The notes: generated by a model from the sequence alone, not told the origin. A stretch of DNA of 64,000 nt from Phycisphaerae bacterium (GCA_029260135.1 JAJDDV010000022.1:21084-85083); one strand, 5' to 3'; shown: positions 17,972-28,301, numbered from the stretch's first letter. A program made the numbers and translations.

Positions 17972-19762
17972 ATGTTGAAGAAACCGGTTCGCTTGCTATT
18001 GTGCCTGGCCCTTGTGATCCCGTGTACGGCCAACGCCGGCGGTTCGATGAAGGATGCACTATCCACGGTTCCGTCCGACGCCCTGGGTTGTCTGTGTGTT
18101 CCAAACCTCAAATCCGTGGATGCCAACTACCAGACCATGATCGCCGCGTTGGGGCTGCAACCATTCGTTCCCCCTCCGGCCAACTCGCTCGTGACCCTGG
18201 TCCAGCAGATGCTCCCTTTCGGGAGCGGACTGGATATGGACGGACCGATGGCGGTGGTTCTGATGCCGGCCGACAACCCATTTGAACTCGGTGACAAGGC
18301 CGCCATCATCCTGACGGCGAAGGAACCCAAGGCCGTGCTGGAGACGATGGGCGCTACCCCTGGTGAAGAGGGCGTGTGGTCACTGATGCTCTTTGGATCA
18401 CCTTCGTTCGCCGCGGTCAACGGCTCTCGGTTGATCTTCGCGGAGCAATCCGACGTCGCCAAAGCCGTTGGCGCCTCCAAGGAAGGACTCCACACCAAGC
18501 TCAAAGAGAACGAACTGAAGTCGCTCGATGGGCTCGACGTCGCGGTGTGGATCGGAGCGGATCGACTTCTGACCAAGTTCAAACCACAGATTGACGGTTT
18601 CATGAACATGATGGCCATGACGCAGGGCGCCGGAAACCCCATGGCCATGAAGCAGGCGGAACTACAGAAGAAGCAGATCGGTCTTTTCATCGATGGCATG
18701 GCGACCCTCAGTATGGGTCTGGGGCTGAAGGAATCCGGTCTTGACCTGCGCTTTGCCTTCACGAGCCGCCCCGGAAGTGAGCTTCGCGCGCAGACCAAGG
18801 TCCGCAATACGACCGATTCTCTTCTCAAGAACCTCCCCGGCGGTAAGTACATGCTCGCGTTTGGGGAGACTGCCGACCCGGCACAGGTGAAGGCGAGCCT
18901 GAGCAGTCTTGACGACTACATTGCCATCGCCAACGAGGTCGAAGGCGTGGACAAGGAGAAGGTCGGACAACTGAAACAAGTCCTGGAGACGTGGGCGCCG
19001 ATGATCACGGGTGTGCGTGCGTCGGTTCAGGCCGTTGCCCCGAACGACCTCGGCGTCTTCAGGCTCTCGACCGTGATCGACACGACCAACAGCACAGAGT
19101 GGATCAAGCAAGCGAGTGCAGCCGTCAAGCTGCTCCAGTCCATCATTGCCGACGAGGGACTCACGGAAGTTGCCGGAAGTGATCTTCAGGAATTCGTGAA
19201 AGCGGCGAAGTTCGAGGTCAACGCCGAGAAGATCGACGGCTCCGAGGTCGCGCACATGTCGATGGACCTCTCCAAGATCGATCTGCTCGATGAGGACGAC
19301 GTCGAGGAACTCCATGGCGTCATCGGTAAGGAAGGCGCGCTGGTACGCATGGCCGCCGCGGACGCCAAGACCATCGTCGTCACCTTCGGCGGCGGGTCGG
19401 AGACCTTCGGCAGTGCATTGAAGCTCGCAAAAAGCGGCGCCTCACCGCTGGAGGATGACGCCGGAATCAAGAGAACGTCCGCCGGGATGGCCAAAGACCG
19501 CTACCTGGTCGGCTATCTGGCCGTGGACGAGGTGCTGAAGGGCATCCGTCACGCGATGGCGGCGATGGACGAGGAACCGATCCCGATTCATATGCCGCCG
19601 ATCAAGGCACCGCTGGGAATCACGGGAATCGGTGGCGATGGTTGGTCACAGTTGGACATGTTCGTTCCGACGCCGCTGTTGGTGGCGGCCAAGGACGCGG
19701 CCATGGCGTTCATGGGATCGCAAGCGGCCGCACCCGCGGCGCCTGCGGAACCGGGAAACTAG
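17972..19762 (+). CDS. Secreted protein of unknown function, first gene of operon
   Basis: A 596-residue protein with a clear signal peptide (MLKKPVRLLLCLALVIPCTANA), so it is exported. The ATG at 17972 has AAGGAG 9 nt upstream, much better than the upstream in-frame ATG at 17771. The mature part is mixed alpha/beta with Met- and Lys-rich segments and no catalytic motif I recognise. A Gly/Ala/Pro-rich tail ends it. Similar large secreted proteins with repeated domain-like halves are common in planctomycetes. It is followed after 15 nt by another exported protein and then a protease, suggesting a joint periplasmic role. Confidence 0.75.
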   Translation: MLKKPVRLLLCLALVIPCTANAGGSMKDALSTVPSDALGCLCVPNLKSVDANYQTMIAALGLQPFVPPPANSLVTLVQQMLPFGSGLDMDGPMAVVLMPADNPFELGDKAAIILTAKEPKAVLETMGATPGEEGVWSLMLFGSPSFAAVNGSRLIFAEQSDVAKAVGASKEGLHTKLKENELKSLDGLDVAVWIGADRLLTKFKPQIDGFMNMMAMTQGAGNPMAMKQAELQKKQIGLFIDGMATLSMGLGLKESGLDLRFAFTSRPGSELRAQTKVRNTTDSLLKNLPGGKYMLAFGETADPAQVKASLSSLDDYIAIANEVEGVDKEKVGQLKQVLETWAPMITGVRASVQAVAPNDLGVFRLSTVIDTTNSTEWIKQASAAVKLLQSIIADEGLTEVAGSDLQEFVKAAKFEVNAEKIDGSEVAHMSMDLSKIDLLDEDDVEELHGVIGKEGALVRMAAADAKTIVVTFGGGSETFGSALKLAKSGASPLEDDAGIKRTSAGMAKDRYLVGYLAVDEVLKGIRHAMAAMDEEPIPIHMPPIKAPLGITGIGGDGWSQLDMFVPTPLLVAAKDAAMAFMGSQAAAPAAPAEPGN

Positions 19763-19777
19763 ACGGACGCTGACGTT

Positions 19778-21988
19778 ATGAAAGACCACAAAGCAGAAAG
19801 AAAGCGTCGAGTCGCGGCGATAGTCGACCGTGCCCCTCTCGGGCTGGTCGCCCTGGCCGTGGTGGCGCTGAGCGTTGTTCCGGCGATGGCCGGTGGCGAG
19901 GGCGAGGTCGCCGCGTTCGATCAGACGGTTCAGCCGAGACTCACGCTACACATACCCTCGATGCACAAGTTGCTCTCGGAGGCGCACCGGTCGCGCGCGG
20001 GCGTGTTCGGAGACCATCTCGCCGAGATTCTCCTCCAAACGGCGTCACAGCCGGTGGGCGATGTCTCGGAAGGAATCGATCCCGAGGAGGCCGCCGCCCT
20101 GCTCGCCCAGGTCAAGGAATGGCCGGACAGCGCAGTGACGGCCGCACTCTTCGCACCGGATCGGGAAGGGCGAGCGCGGTGGACGATCGCGATCGACTGG
20201 CCGGTTGATGATCTCTACGAACGATTGAAAACGCTGCACGACAGCGACGCGGCGGAATCGATGTTCGCGGACATTGCATTAAACCCGGGAGAACAAGGCG
20301 AATTCGAAATCACACTTCCGGGTTCGCCGCTCACCTACTTGCGCTCTGGTGAGACCGGCTCGTTCTTGACCTCTCACCGCGAACTCTCGCCGCCTGCCAT
20401 CGTACCGCGCCAGACCGGTGAGGGTGAAGAGGAATCGACGGAGGTCGCGCCCCCCCTTCTCACCTGCCGGCTACAACTAACGGGAACCGAGACGGACAGC
20501 GGCGCAACCTTCTTTTCCAAGTTCAGCACGCTCACCGGCGCGGACTATGAAGCGCGCGTGGATGAAGCGGGAGACTGGATCGAAACGGCACGCGTGCATT
20601 GGCCTCCCATCGTGGGAACCGGTGTGAAGATGTTCATGGGCCGGATCAAACGGACGTTCTTCGTCCCGGATGATGCGTTCGGCGCCCTGACGGCCAGTAC
20701 GATGATGGCACCGGCCATGCTCGAGAGCATCGCGGGGTTCGGGCCGCAGGTCGGTCCAATCGCCCGACACATGGGTCCGGCGCTCTGCGTGACGATCTTG
20801 CCCGGAACCGGGTTCTTTCCGATGCCGGACATCGTCATCCAAGCACGGGCGAAAGGGGCGGAGAAGTTCGACGGTGATGTCCGCAAGGCGATCGAGAAGA
20901 TTAACGAGACCTTCCGCGATCGTGAGCAGGCCGAGCCGTGGCACGAAACGACGGTTCGAGGTAAGACCGTCTTCTGGCGGGAGGGCGGCGGAGCTTACCC
21001 CGGCGCCGTCATGCCCCTTCTCTTGCACCCGGTTGTCTTCTTGACCAAGGAGACCGATGCGAAGGGCCGGGAGCGAGACTTCGTCGTGCTCGCGTGGACG
21101 AGCACGAATCCGGAGCGACTCGTTCGCCGCTGGTTGGACGTACCGAGACATAAGGAACCTCGCTACCTTCCAACAAAGAACAAGACCAACGGTCAACTCT
21201 GGGTCCACTGGAAGCAACTCTATCGCTGGGTCCACCCCTACCTCAATCTCTCACTCAGCAGCGCGGGCATCGAAACGCTTCTGCCCTACGCCGATGAAGT
21301 CGGCGATCGGCTTACGGACGGACTGGTCACCGCCAAAACGGGATACACCGGTCTGACCGTGTCGCACAACGGCCCCGTACCGGTTGGCACGTTGGTCCTG
21401 CCGGCCTTTCTAGCAGCCGCGACTGGGATCGACGAGTCGGGCGGTAGCGATCTGGCGCGCGAACGCCTCGCGAGTCGCCGCCTGCTGGTGCTCTACCATC
21501 ACAGCAAGCTGTTCAAGAAAGACCATGGACGCTGGCCGGCTGAGGTAGCGGAACTCGACGGGTATGTCGATTTCGCAGGCAACGCCGGGCTGCTCAAGCT
21601 CGAGTTGTCGTCGAGGCAGAAATGGGGCGAGCTGTTCAAGGGCATCTTCGACGACGACGACGAGGAAGAGAAGGATGAGGAAGACGAAGAGGAGGACGTC
21701 ACGAGTGACATCGACGACCGACTCTACGTCATCGATTGGGGACGCGAGTCCTGGCGTCTTGGATACACGCCGGGAACGCTCCTGCACGTCGAAAACCTGT
21801 TTATCGATCAGGATGGGAAGATCCACCGTGTGGAGAAAACGGCGGTGGAATCATCGGAAGACGATTCAGAAGATCAAGCCCGCGCAAACAGTGATGGGAA
21901 CGCCAGCTCGACGATTCTCGAAAAAGCAGCCGAGAATCTGAAGAATCGATATGGCAAACCGTCAGGGCAAAAGAAGAAGAAGGAGTAG
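19778..21988 (+). CDS. Secreted protein of unknown function with acidic tail region
   Basis: A 736-residue protein with a basic N-terminus and hydrophobic segment (about 19-38, ending VVPAMAG) that looks like a signal peptide or anchor. No catalytic motif is evident. Around residues 624-648 is an unusual block made almost only of Asp and Glu (FDDDDEEEKDEEDEEEDV), and the C-terminus is Lys-rich (GQKKKKE). It is loosely similar in layout to the preceding gene, and both may descend from one family. It sits 15 nt after that gene and 4 nt before the protease gene. The RBS is weak. Confidence 0.72.
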   Translation: MKDHKAERKRRVAAIVDRAPLGLVALAVVALSVVPAMAGGEGEVAAFDQTVQPRLTLHIPSMHKLLSEAHRSRAGVFGDHLAEILLQTASQPVGDVSEGIDPEEAAALLAQVKEWPDSAVTAALFAPDREGRARWTIAIDWPVDDLYERLKTLHDSDAAESMFADIALNPGEQGEFEITLPGSPLTYLRSGETGSFLTSHRELSPPAIVPRQTGEGEEESTEVAPPLLTCRLQLTGTETDSGATFFSKFSTLTGADYEARVDEAGDWIETARVHWPPIVGTGVKMFMGRIKRTFFVPDDAFGALTASTMMAPAMLESIAGFGPQVGPIARHMGPALCVTILPGTGFFPMPDIVIQARAKGAEKFDGDVRKAIEKINETFRDREQAEPWHETTVRGKTVFWREGGGAYPGAVMPLLLHPVVFLTKETDAKGRERDFVVLAWTSTNPERLVRRWLDVPRHKEPRYLPTKNKTNGQLWVHWKQLYRWVHPYLNLSLSSAGIETLLPYADEVGDRLTDGLVTAKTGYTGLTVSHNGPVPVGTLVLPAFLAAATGIDESGGSDLARERLASRRLLVLYHHSKLFKKDHGRWPAEVAELDGYVDFAGNAGLLKLELSSRQKWGELFKGIFDDDDEEEKDEEDEEEDVTSDIDDRLYVIDWGRESWRLGYTPGTLLHVENLFIDQDGKIHRVEKTAVESSEDDSEDQARANSDGNASSTILEKAAENLKNRYGKPSGQKKKKE

Positions 21989-21992
21989 AACC

Positions 21993-23864
21993 ATGAAATC
22001 ATACATCACCCTATTGACTCTCATGATGGCCGCCTGGCCCGCGGCAGCAATCGCCGAAGACAAAGCGCCGCCGGACAAGGCAAAGACGGACGCGGTCAAG
22101 GAAGACCCCATTCAGCGCCTGGCAGAACTGCGTATCGACGAATATGTCGTTCCCGCCAGGGCCATCAACCTCCCGCTTCCGGGCAAGATGCGAACGGTCC
22201 AGGACCTACTCGATCGCATGGAGAAATGGCAGAAGGACGACAAGATCGGGGGCGTTCTGATGGACCTCGGCAACGTCGCGCTCTCACTGGCCGACGTCGA
22301 GGAACTCCGCGGCGGAATCGAAAGGCTCCAAGCCGCTGACAAGAAAGTCATGGCGTTCCTCAACGCAGGGACCCCCGGCGCCTACCTGCTGGCCGCCGCC
22401 GCCGACGAAATTGCCACACCCCCGACAGGTTCGGTAATGATTCCCGGGCTCGGCGCGCTCTTCCCCTTCATGAAGGGCTACTACCAGATGGTCGGCATCG
22501 AATACGACGTGATCACCGCCGGCCGCTTCAAGTACCCCGGCTTCCTCAACGAACGCGAACCCAACAAGTACTTCCAGGAAGAATACAACGCCATCCTCGA
22601 TAGCTGGATCGACGACTACAAGAACATGCTTGCCGAGGGGCGCGGCCTTTCCGAGGAAGCCGTCGACGACATCATCAACACGGCCCTGCACAGCGCGACC
22701 TCCGCTCGTCAGCGAGGTCTCGTCGATGTCCTCGCGTTCTACGACGACTACCGTGACCGCCTGCTCCGATCAGAGAAGATGAAGCGCCATCGCGGCGACG
22801 GCAGCAGCCTGGCCAACGTCAACTCGATCCAGGGACTGATGGAACTCGTCAACGACGAGTTGCGACGGGCCGAAGACGCAAGGAAGGCCGTCGGTCCCAA
22901 GATCGCCGTCGTGCACGCCCGCGGACCGATCGTCGACTTCAACCTGGGCGCCGGTTTTGCCTCGCAGCTCATCTGCCGCGACGATTTCGTCAAGGTGCTC
23001 ACCGAGGTCCGAAAGAACAAATCAATCAAAGCCGTCGTCATGCGCGTCGACTCACCCGGCGGTTCAGGATACGCGTCGGACGTCATCTGGCACGAACTGC
23101 AGCGGCTCGACAAGGTCAAGCCGCTCGTGGTCAGCATGGGATCCGTCGCGGGGTCCGGTGGTTACTTCATCGCTTGCCCGGCAAGGCGCATCTTCGCTCA
23201 GCCGACCACGATCACCGGCTCGATCGGCGTTCTGGGGATCCTCCGGTCCGCACGCTCACTCTACAACCGGATGGACTACGAACTCGCGTCGATGGCCCGC
23301 GGCGACCGGGCGCTGCTCGGTGCTCCGCACAGGGCGCTCTCCAAGAAAGACCGGAACTTCATCCAGAAGTATATGGACGACTTCTACAGCATTTTCATCG
23401 ATCGCGTCGCCGTGACACGCAAAATGCCCGGCAGCGAGGTCCGCAAGATCGCCGAAGGACGTATCTACACCGGGCGGCAAGCGCTCGCGCTCAACCTGAT
23501 CGACGAGTTGGGTGGACTGGACGACGCGATCCAGGCCGCACGCGGGATCGCCAACATCCCGCCAAGTGCCGAGCTGAAAATCGTCCACTATCCACGCCCC
23601 AGCAGCCTTGGCGAGATCTTCGAGAGCTTCAGTTCGGTCGGTATGACGGGCGCGTTGAGCAAACTCGCGCAGCTCAAAACGGGGGTTCGCCCACTCTCTT
23701 TCCAGGATCAGCTCACGCTGCTCGCCCAGCGACCGCTGCCGCTGTGTTGGATGGGCGTCCCGGACTTCTACCAGCCCCAACCGATCGTGGGACCGCTGCC
23801 ACCGGGTCTATTCGACCCAGCGACACCGAATCCCGTCGAGAGACTTCGCGACATTCGCCGATAG
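21993..23864 (+). CDS. sppA: SppA-type signal peptide peptidase (S49)
   Basis: A Ser/Lys protease that degrades cleaved signal peptides or envelope proteins. The 623-residue size matches the two-domain 67-kDa SppA. The N-terminal signal/anchor is MKSYITLLTLMMAAWPAAAIAED. The first domain carries the general-base lysine region (GRFKYPG, K180). The second holds VDSPGGSG (353-358) and the nucleophile loop MGSVAGSGGYF (probable Ser388), followed by TGSIGVLG. The ATG at 21993 sits behind AAGGAG. It is the third gene of the exported-protein operon, so the two proteins before it may be substrates or partners. Confidence 0.9.
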   Translation: MKSYITLLTLMMAAWPAAAIAEDKAPPDKAKTDAVKEDPIQRLAELRIDEYVVPARAINLPLPGKMRTVQDLLDRMEKWQKDDKIGGVLMDLGNVALSLADVEELRGGIERLQAADKKVMAFLNAGTPGAYLLAAAADEIATPPTGSVMIPGLGALFPFMKGYYQMVGIEYDVITAGRFKYPGFLNEREPNKYFQEEYNAILDSWIDDYKNMLAEGRGLSEEAVDDIINTALHSATSARQRGLVDVLAFYDDYRDRLLRSEKMKRHRGDGSSLANVNSIQGLMELVNDELRRAEDARKAVGPKIAVVHARGPIVDFNLGAGFASQLICRDDFVKVLTEVRKNKSIKAVVMRVDSPGGSGYASDVIWHELQRLDKVKPLVVSMGSVAGSGGYFIACPARRIFAQPTTITGSIGVLGILRSARSLYNRMDYELASMARGDRALLGAPHRALSKKDRNFIQKYMDDFYSIFIDRVAVTRKMPGSEVRKIAEGRIYTGRQALALNLIDELGGLDDAIQAARGIANIPPSAELKIVHYPRPSSLGEIFESFSSVGMTGALSKLAQLKTGVRPLSFQDQLTLLAQRPLPLCWMGVPDFYQPQPIVGPLPPGLFDPATPNPVERLRDIRR

Positions 23865-23897
23865 TCAGCTTCATAGTTCGGCTTTGGGAAACATGTG

Positions 23898-23948
23898 CCG
23901 TGGCGGCGGAAGCAGACCCTGCTTCGCCGCCACGGGTGATCACCCGTG
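23898..23948 (+). terminator. Overlapping hairpins after sppA and before pckA
   Basis: A long hairpin at 23898-23935 (CCGTGGCGGCGGAAGCAG against CTGCTTCGCCGCCACGG, one bulge, 3-nt loop) stands 33 bp after sppA. Its 3' arm is shared with a perfect 18-bp palindrome, CACGGGTGATCACCCGTG, at 23931-23948, so the two structures cannot form together. There is no T-run, so intrinsic termination is uncertain. An attenuator or protein-binding role ahead of pckA is equally possible. Confidence 0.5.
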
Positions 23949-24022
23949 CGCCGTGACCCGATTCAACCTGCCTGCGTGGCACGCCAAGTGCAACGTGGCG
24001 GTTGTAGAAGCCCTTTGCGGTG

Positions 24023-24042
24023 CTAGACCGGGAGTGGTCTAG
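24023..24042 (+). promoter_or_regulatory. Inverted repeat upstream of pckA
   Basis: CTAGACC, a 6-nt spacer, then GGTCTAG: a perfect 7-bp dyad ending 61 bp before the pckA start codon. Position and symmetry fit an operator, but no regulator gene is nearby and no copy was noticed elsewhere in the window. Confidence 0.3.
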
Positions 24043-24103
24043 TGATTTCGCGCAGTGCGCGGGCGGCGTTCGGCTCGATCGGGCCAGATTCAGGAGAACC
24101 ACC

Positions 24104-25708
24104 GTGAATGCAGCAAGTCAGTGTCCCGTAGCGACCCCTTCGTGCGGTCTCGATTCACACGGCATCACCGAACCGGGCGAGGTCTTTTGGAATCTCCCCG
24201 CCGCCCAGCTCTACGAGCACGCCCTACGCGCCTCAGAGGGTTCCCTGGCGGCCAACGGCGCCATCGTCTGCAATACCGGGCAGCACACCGGCCGATCCCC
24301 CAACGACAAATTCCTCGTCGAAGAGCCTTCCACAAAGGACGCCATCTGGTGGGGAAAAGTCAACAAGCCCATTACCGAGGCGCAGTTCGACGCGCTTCAC
24401 ACGAAGGTGCTCGAGCACTACAAGGGTCGAAAGCTCTACGTCCGTGACGCCTTCGCCGGCGCCGACGAGGCCACGAGACTCCCCATCCGCGTCGTCACCG
24501 AGACGGCCTGGCACAACCTGTTCGCCACCCAGTTGTTCATCCGCCCGGCGCCGGGCGCGACGGCCGATCACAAACCCGAGTTCCTCGTCCTCAACGCGCC
24601 CACCTGCCTGGCCGAACCCGAAATCCACGGCACGCGATCCAGCACCTTCGTCACCGTTCACTTCGGCAAGCGCCTCGTGCTGATCGGCGGCACGGCCTAC
24701 GCCGGGGAGATCAAGAAAAGCATCTTTACCGTCATGAACTACCTGCTCCCGACGTCCGGCGTGCTGAGCATGCACTGCTCCGCCAACATCGGGGTCGACG
24801 GCGACGTCGCCCTCTTCTTCGGCCTGAGCGGAACGGGCAAGACCTCGCTCTCGGCCGACCCCCGGCGAGGCCTCATCGGCGACGATGAGCACGGCTGGAG
24901 CGACGATGGCGTGTTCAACATCGAAGGCGGTTGCTATGCGAAGTGTATTCGCCTGTCGCCCAAGTTCGAACCGCAGATCTACAACGCCATCCGGTTCGGT
25001 TCGGTCGCGGAAAACGTCGTCACCGACGATCTCACACGCGAGATCGACTACGACGCAGACGACCTCACCGAAAACACACGCGTCGCCTACCCGCTCCACT
25101 ACATCGACAACGCCGTGATTCCCAGCGTGGGAGGCCATCCCAAGAACGTTGTCTTCCTCACCTGTGACGCGTTCGGCGTACTGCCTCCGATCTCGAAACT
25201 TACGCCGGACCAGGCCATGTACCACTTCCTCTCCGGCTACACCGCGAAGGTCGCAGGAACCGAAGCCGGCGTCACCGAACCCCAGGCGACCTTCAGCACC
25301 TGTTTCGGCGCTCCGTTCCTCCCGCTCCCGCCCGAACGCTACGCCACCATGCTCGGCGAGCGACTCGCCAAATACAACGCCCAGTGCTGGCTGATCAACA
25401 CCGGCTGGAGCGGCGGCGAACACGGCGTCGGCGAGCGAATGAACATAGCCTTCACCCGGGCTATGGTGAAGGCCGCCCTCAGCGGCGACCTCGAAGGCGT
25501 TCCCTACAAGCAAGACCCGGTCTTCGGCGTCGCCGTTCCGCAGCAGTGTCCCGACGTACCCAGCGAAGTCCTCACGCCAAGATCGACCTGGAAGGACCCG
25601 GCTGCCTATGACGCCAAGGCGGCCGAACTGGCGGGCCTGTTCGTCAAGAACTTCAAGGGCTTTGAAGGCGCCGCGGCCAACGTCGTCGCGGCCGGACCGA
25701 AAGTCTAG
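24104..25708 (+). CDS. pckA: Phosphoenolpyruvate carboxykinase (ATP)
   Basis: Converts oxaloacetate and ATP to PEP, CO2 and ADP, linking the TCA cycle to gluconeogenesis. The 534-residue protein shows [14 protein letters not shown] near the N-terminus and the metal-binding [10 protein letters not shown]. The kinase P-loop [14 protein letters not shown] follows (about residue 245), then the second metal loop DDEHGW and [14 protein letters not shown]. All are typical of the ATP-type enzyme rather than the GTP type. The GTG at 24104 follows CAGGAG by 8 nt; an upstream in-frame ATG at 24020 falls within the inverted-repeat region. Transcribed alone. Confidence 0.96.
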   Translation: MNAASQCPVATPSCGLDSHGITEPGEVFWNLPAAQLYEHALRASEGSLAANGAIVCNTGQHTGRSPNDKFLVEEPSTKDAIWWGKVNKPITEAQFDALHTKVLEHYKGRKLYVRDAFAGADEATRLPIRVVTETAWHNLFATQLFIRPAPGATADHKPEFLVLNAPTCLAEPEIHGTRSSTFVTVHFGKRLVLIGGTAYAGEIKKSIFTVMNYLLPTSGVLSMHCSANIGVDGDVALFFGLSGTGKTSLSADPRRGLIGDDEHGWSDDGVFNIEGGCYAKCIRLSPKFEPQIYNAIRFGSVAENVVTDDLTREIDYDADDLTENTRVAYPLHYIDNAVIPSVGGHPKNVVFLTCDAFGVLPPISKLTPDQAMYHFLSGYTAKVAGTEAGVTEPQATFSTCFGAPFLPLPPERYATMLGERLAKYNAQCWLINTGWSGGEHGVGERMNIAFTRAMVKAALSGDLEGVPYKQDPVFGVAVPQQCPDVPSEVLTPRSTWKDPAAYDAKAAELAGLFVKNFKGFEGAAANVVAAGPKV

Positions 25709-25857
25709 AAGGCGGCGCCGCGGCATCGCGAGCCCAACACGCACGAATCCGGATCACCCGCAGTATGGGTGTGCGCAGCCCCTGCCTGCCGTATAGTACC
25801 TCCGCGGGATCGACGCGCGTCGTGAAAGTACGCACTTGCCATCAGCGGAGAGAGGCT

Positions 25858-26580
25858 GTGGAGTTCCAGAACTCGTACGAAGACGATGTCTACGCCGCCG
25901 CGTACGCGCGAATGGAATTCCCGGGTACCTACTATCTCGCCTATCGCGACCTTCCTGACATCTTCTCCCGGCATGCAAACGGGCACTGTGCTATCGACGT
26001 GGGCTGTGGCACCGGACGGTCGACCAGGTTTCTGCAGAAACATGGCTTCACCGCCGTCGGTGTCGACATCGCCGAAGAGATGATCCACAAGGCCCGCGAG
26101 ATCGATCCTTCCGGTGATTACCGTCATCTTGCGGACGGCAAGCTCGCCCCCTTCGCCGACAACACCTTCGATCTTGCACTCGCAGCCTTCACCTTCGACA
26201 ACATCCCGACGGACGCCAAGAAAATCGAGTTGCTCAGAGATCTTCGGAGGGCGATCGCAGACCGTGGCCGTATCGTCTTACTCGTCTCATCGCCCGAAAT
26301 CTATCGAAACGAGTGGGCATCATTCACGACCAAGGGTTTCCCCGAGAACTTCCGCGCCGAAAGCGGCGATTCGGTGAAGATCATCGTCACCGCACTGGAA
26401 GACAAGAGACCTGTGGTCGATGTGGTCTGGTCCGACGAGGCCTACCGCAAGACCTTCGCCCGGTCCAGCCTGGAGGTCATTGACGTAGTACGTCCCCTCG
26501 GAAGGAAGGACGAACCGTTCGAGTGGATCTGCGAAACCACGATTCCACCCTGGACGGTCTACGTCCTCAAGATGAGCTGA
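25858..26580 (+). CDS. Class I SAM-dependent methyltransferase
   Basis: A 240-residue protein with the Rossmann-type methyltransferase fold. The SAM-binding motif I is AIDVGCGTGRS (45-55), followed by an acidic strand end (VGVDIAEEM) and the motif ADNTFDLALAAFTFDNIP. The substrate is not predictable. The GTG at 25858 has GGAGAGAGG upstream, whereas the longer frame from 25765 lacks an RBS. Stops 16 bp from the converging Hpt gene. Confidence 0.82.
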   Translation: MEFQNSYEDDVYAAAYARMEFPGTYYLAYRDLPDIFSRHANGHCAIDVGCGTGRSTRFLQKHGFTAVGVDIAEEMIHKAREIDPSGDYRHLADGKLAPFADNTFDLALAAFTFDNIPTDAKKIELLRDLRRAIADRGRIVLLVSSPEIYRNEWASFTTKGFPENFRAESGDSVKIIVTALEDKRPVVDVVWSDEAYRKTFARSSLEVIDVVRPLGRKDEPFEWICETTIPPWTVYVLKMS

Positions 26581-26596
26581 GGCTTGTGCGTTGTGC

Positions 26597-26932
26597 TTAC
26601 TCGCCGTCCCCCACGACAACGCGACCGCAAAGCGACTTGAGATCGTTCAGCACGTTTTGGCACCCTTCGAGTCCCTCCGCCTTGGCGTACTGCTCGAGCT
26701 CGGCCGACGTCGTCGAAAGATCAGGGTAACCGTATCCACCGCCGCTACCCTTGAGTTGATGCGCAGCGGTTCGCAAAGCCTCGAAATCGGACTGGTTGAT
26801 CGCCTCCTCCATCGCGCGGACTCGGTCCTCCAGCCCGTCGACGAATTCAATCACGATGTCGGCAAACGAGGGGTCTTCGCGAACCAACTCGGAAGGAATC
26901 GGCGTCTGCGGCGAATCGTTACAGTCAGCCAT
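26597..26932 (-). CDS. Hpt-domain phosphotransfer protein
   Basis: A stand-alone histidine phosphotransfer protein of 111 residues, relaying phosphate between response-regulator and hybrid-kinase domains. The four-helix Hpt signature AAHQLKGSGGGYG places the phospho-accepting His at residue 58. No kinase or receiver gene adjoins it, so its partners are encoded elsewhere. The ATG at 26932 has GGAG 9 nt upstream; the upstream in-frame start at 26968 is less likely. Confidence 0.85.
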   Translation of the reverse strand: MADCNDSPQTPIPSELVREDPSFADIVIEFVDGLEDRVRAMEEAINQSDFEALRTAAHQLKGSGGGYGYPDLSTTSAELEQYAKAEGLEGCQNVLNDLKSLCGRVVVGDGE

Positions 26933-27167
26933 GATGCCAAGCTCCAGATGAACACCGGGCGATCGCACCTCGATCGCACCGCATCCTTTACATCGTCACG
27001 ATAACGATCGCGGTTGCGTAAGCATCCGAACGACATCCCCGGGGATTCGAAGTGGAGGTTTGCGCCAAGCCATTCGTCCGATAAGATGGCGACCCGGTAC
27101 CCATCGTCTGCGACGGTCCATGGACGGGAGACCTCGAAAGAAGCGGGGCTTTCGTCACGTCGGCGAC

Positions 27168-28301
27168 CTAGGAAAGGACGGTCTTGGACTTTCGCCCGCT
27201 CAGATACGACTCCATGACGCAGTTCGCCAGGTCGCCGCTGGTGCAGTAGAACGCCACCCCCTGCGTCAGCCGCGTGAGATGATCGACGAAGCTCACCCAG
27301 TCCATGTACAGATAGTCTTCGATGAGCGCAAACGTCGAGAAACGAATCCCCTGGCGAGACAGCAGAACCGCTTCGCTCAGCGTCGCCATCGAGGTGGCCT
27401 GCTCCGGCGGATAGACCAGATGGACGTAGCCGCCCTGCACGTGCGCCGTCGGCTGCCCGTCGGTGATGATGAAAACCTGCTTGTTCGCCCCTCCCCTGCG
27501 CGCCAGAATCCGCCGTGCCGTCATGAGCCCCATCTGAAGATTCGTAAAATGCTGCGGGGCGTCGTCGATGTTTGAGATTGGAACGCACATCCGTATCTCA
27601 GGATCGTACGTCGAAATCCGCTTCGGCTGTATCAAGGGAAGACGCTCTTCCGCGATCACCTCCGCCGTCGAAGAAAACCCGACGACGTCGACCGTGTCCA
27701 GCGCGAATCGTTGCCGGATCAGCGCATGAACAGCCATGGCGCACTTCTTGGCCTGCACGAACCGACCCCACCGGCTCATCGAGCCGGACATGTCCAGCAG
27801 AATGACCGTGCTGCACGTCGCCGCCGATTCGGTCACGTAAAGCTCGAAGTCCTCTTCCGCCAGACGAAGCGGCACCCCGCCCCCGGTCCGCTGCAGCGTG
27901 TTGCGCAGCGTCGCCGTCAGATCGATATCGCTGACGCTATCGCCGAACGTGTACCGTCGCGTCCCTTCCGACCGTTCGCCGCCCGGACCCGCCTGGTTCG
28001 TTTCGTGCCCTTCGCTCGAATCAGGCCTGAGGTTCGAGAAGACCTCCATCAACGCCTTGCGCTGAAGGCTGCTTATGGCCCGGGGCGTCAAACGAAAACG
28101 CACACCGATCTTCTCGATCAACCCATCCTTGATCCACTGCTCGAGGATCTTCCGCTGCTCCGGGTCGTCCGCCAGCTCACGAAGGGCCTCGATCGCCTCA
28201 TCGCCGTAAGCGAGCACGTACTCCATGAAATGCCGAAACGCCTGCAGATGCTCCTGCGTCTCAAACGGCGTCCCGTCCCATGGTTGAAAGATGAATCGCA
28301 T
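27168..28301 (-). CDS. VWA-domain protein paired with MoxR ATPase
   Basis: A 377-residue cytoplasmic protein with a C-terminal von Willebrand factor A domain. The metal-ion-dependent adhesion site is complete (DMSGSMS, 170-176; later FIITDGQPT). The N-terminal half is helical and charged, with no membrane segment. Proteins of this kind work with MoxR-type AAA ATPases as chaperones that insert metals or remodel complexes. The ATPase gene ends 6 nt before this one, so they form one operon. Its client is unknown; no metalloenzyme gene adjoins. Confidence 0.85.
   Translation of the reverse strand: MRFIFQPWDGTPFETQEHLQAFRHFMEYVLAYGDEAIEALRELADDPEQRKILEQWIKDGLIEKIGVRFRLTPRAISSLQRKALMEVFSNLRPDSSEGHETNQAGPGGERSEGTRRYTFGDSVSDIDLTATLRNTLQRTGGGVPLRLAEEDFELYVTESAATCSTVILLDMSGSMSRWGRFVQAKKCAMAVHALIRQRFALDTVDVVGFSSTAEVIAEERLPLIQPKRISTYDPEIRMCVPISNIDDAPQHFTNLQMGLMTARRILARRGGANKQVFIITDGQPTAHVQGGYVHLVYPPEQATSMATLSEAVLLSRQGIRFSTFALIEDYLYMDWVSFVDHLTRLTQGVAFYCTSGDLANCVMESYLSGRKSKTVLS

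Noticed and set aside
24233..25744. Minus-strand frame of 503 codons
   Set aside because: Complement of pckA, which has all family motifs.
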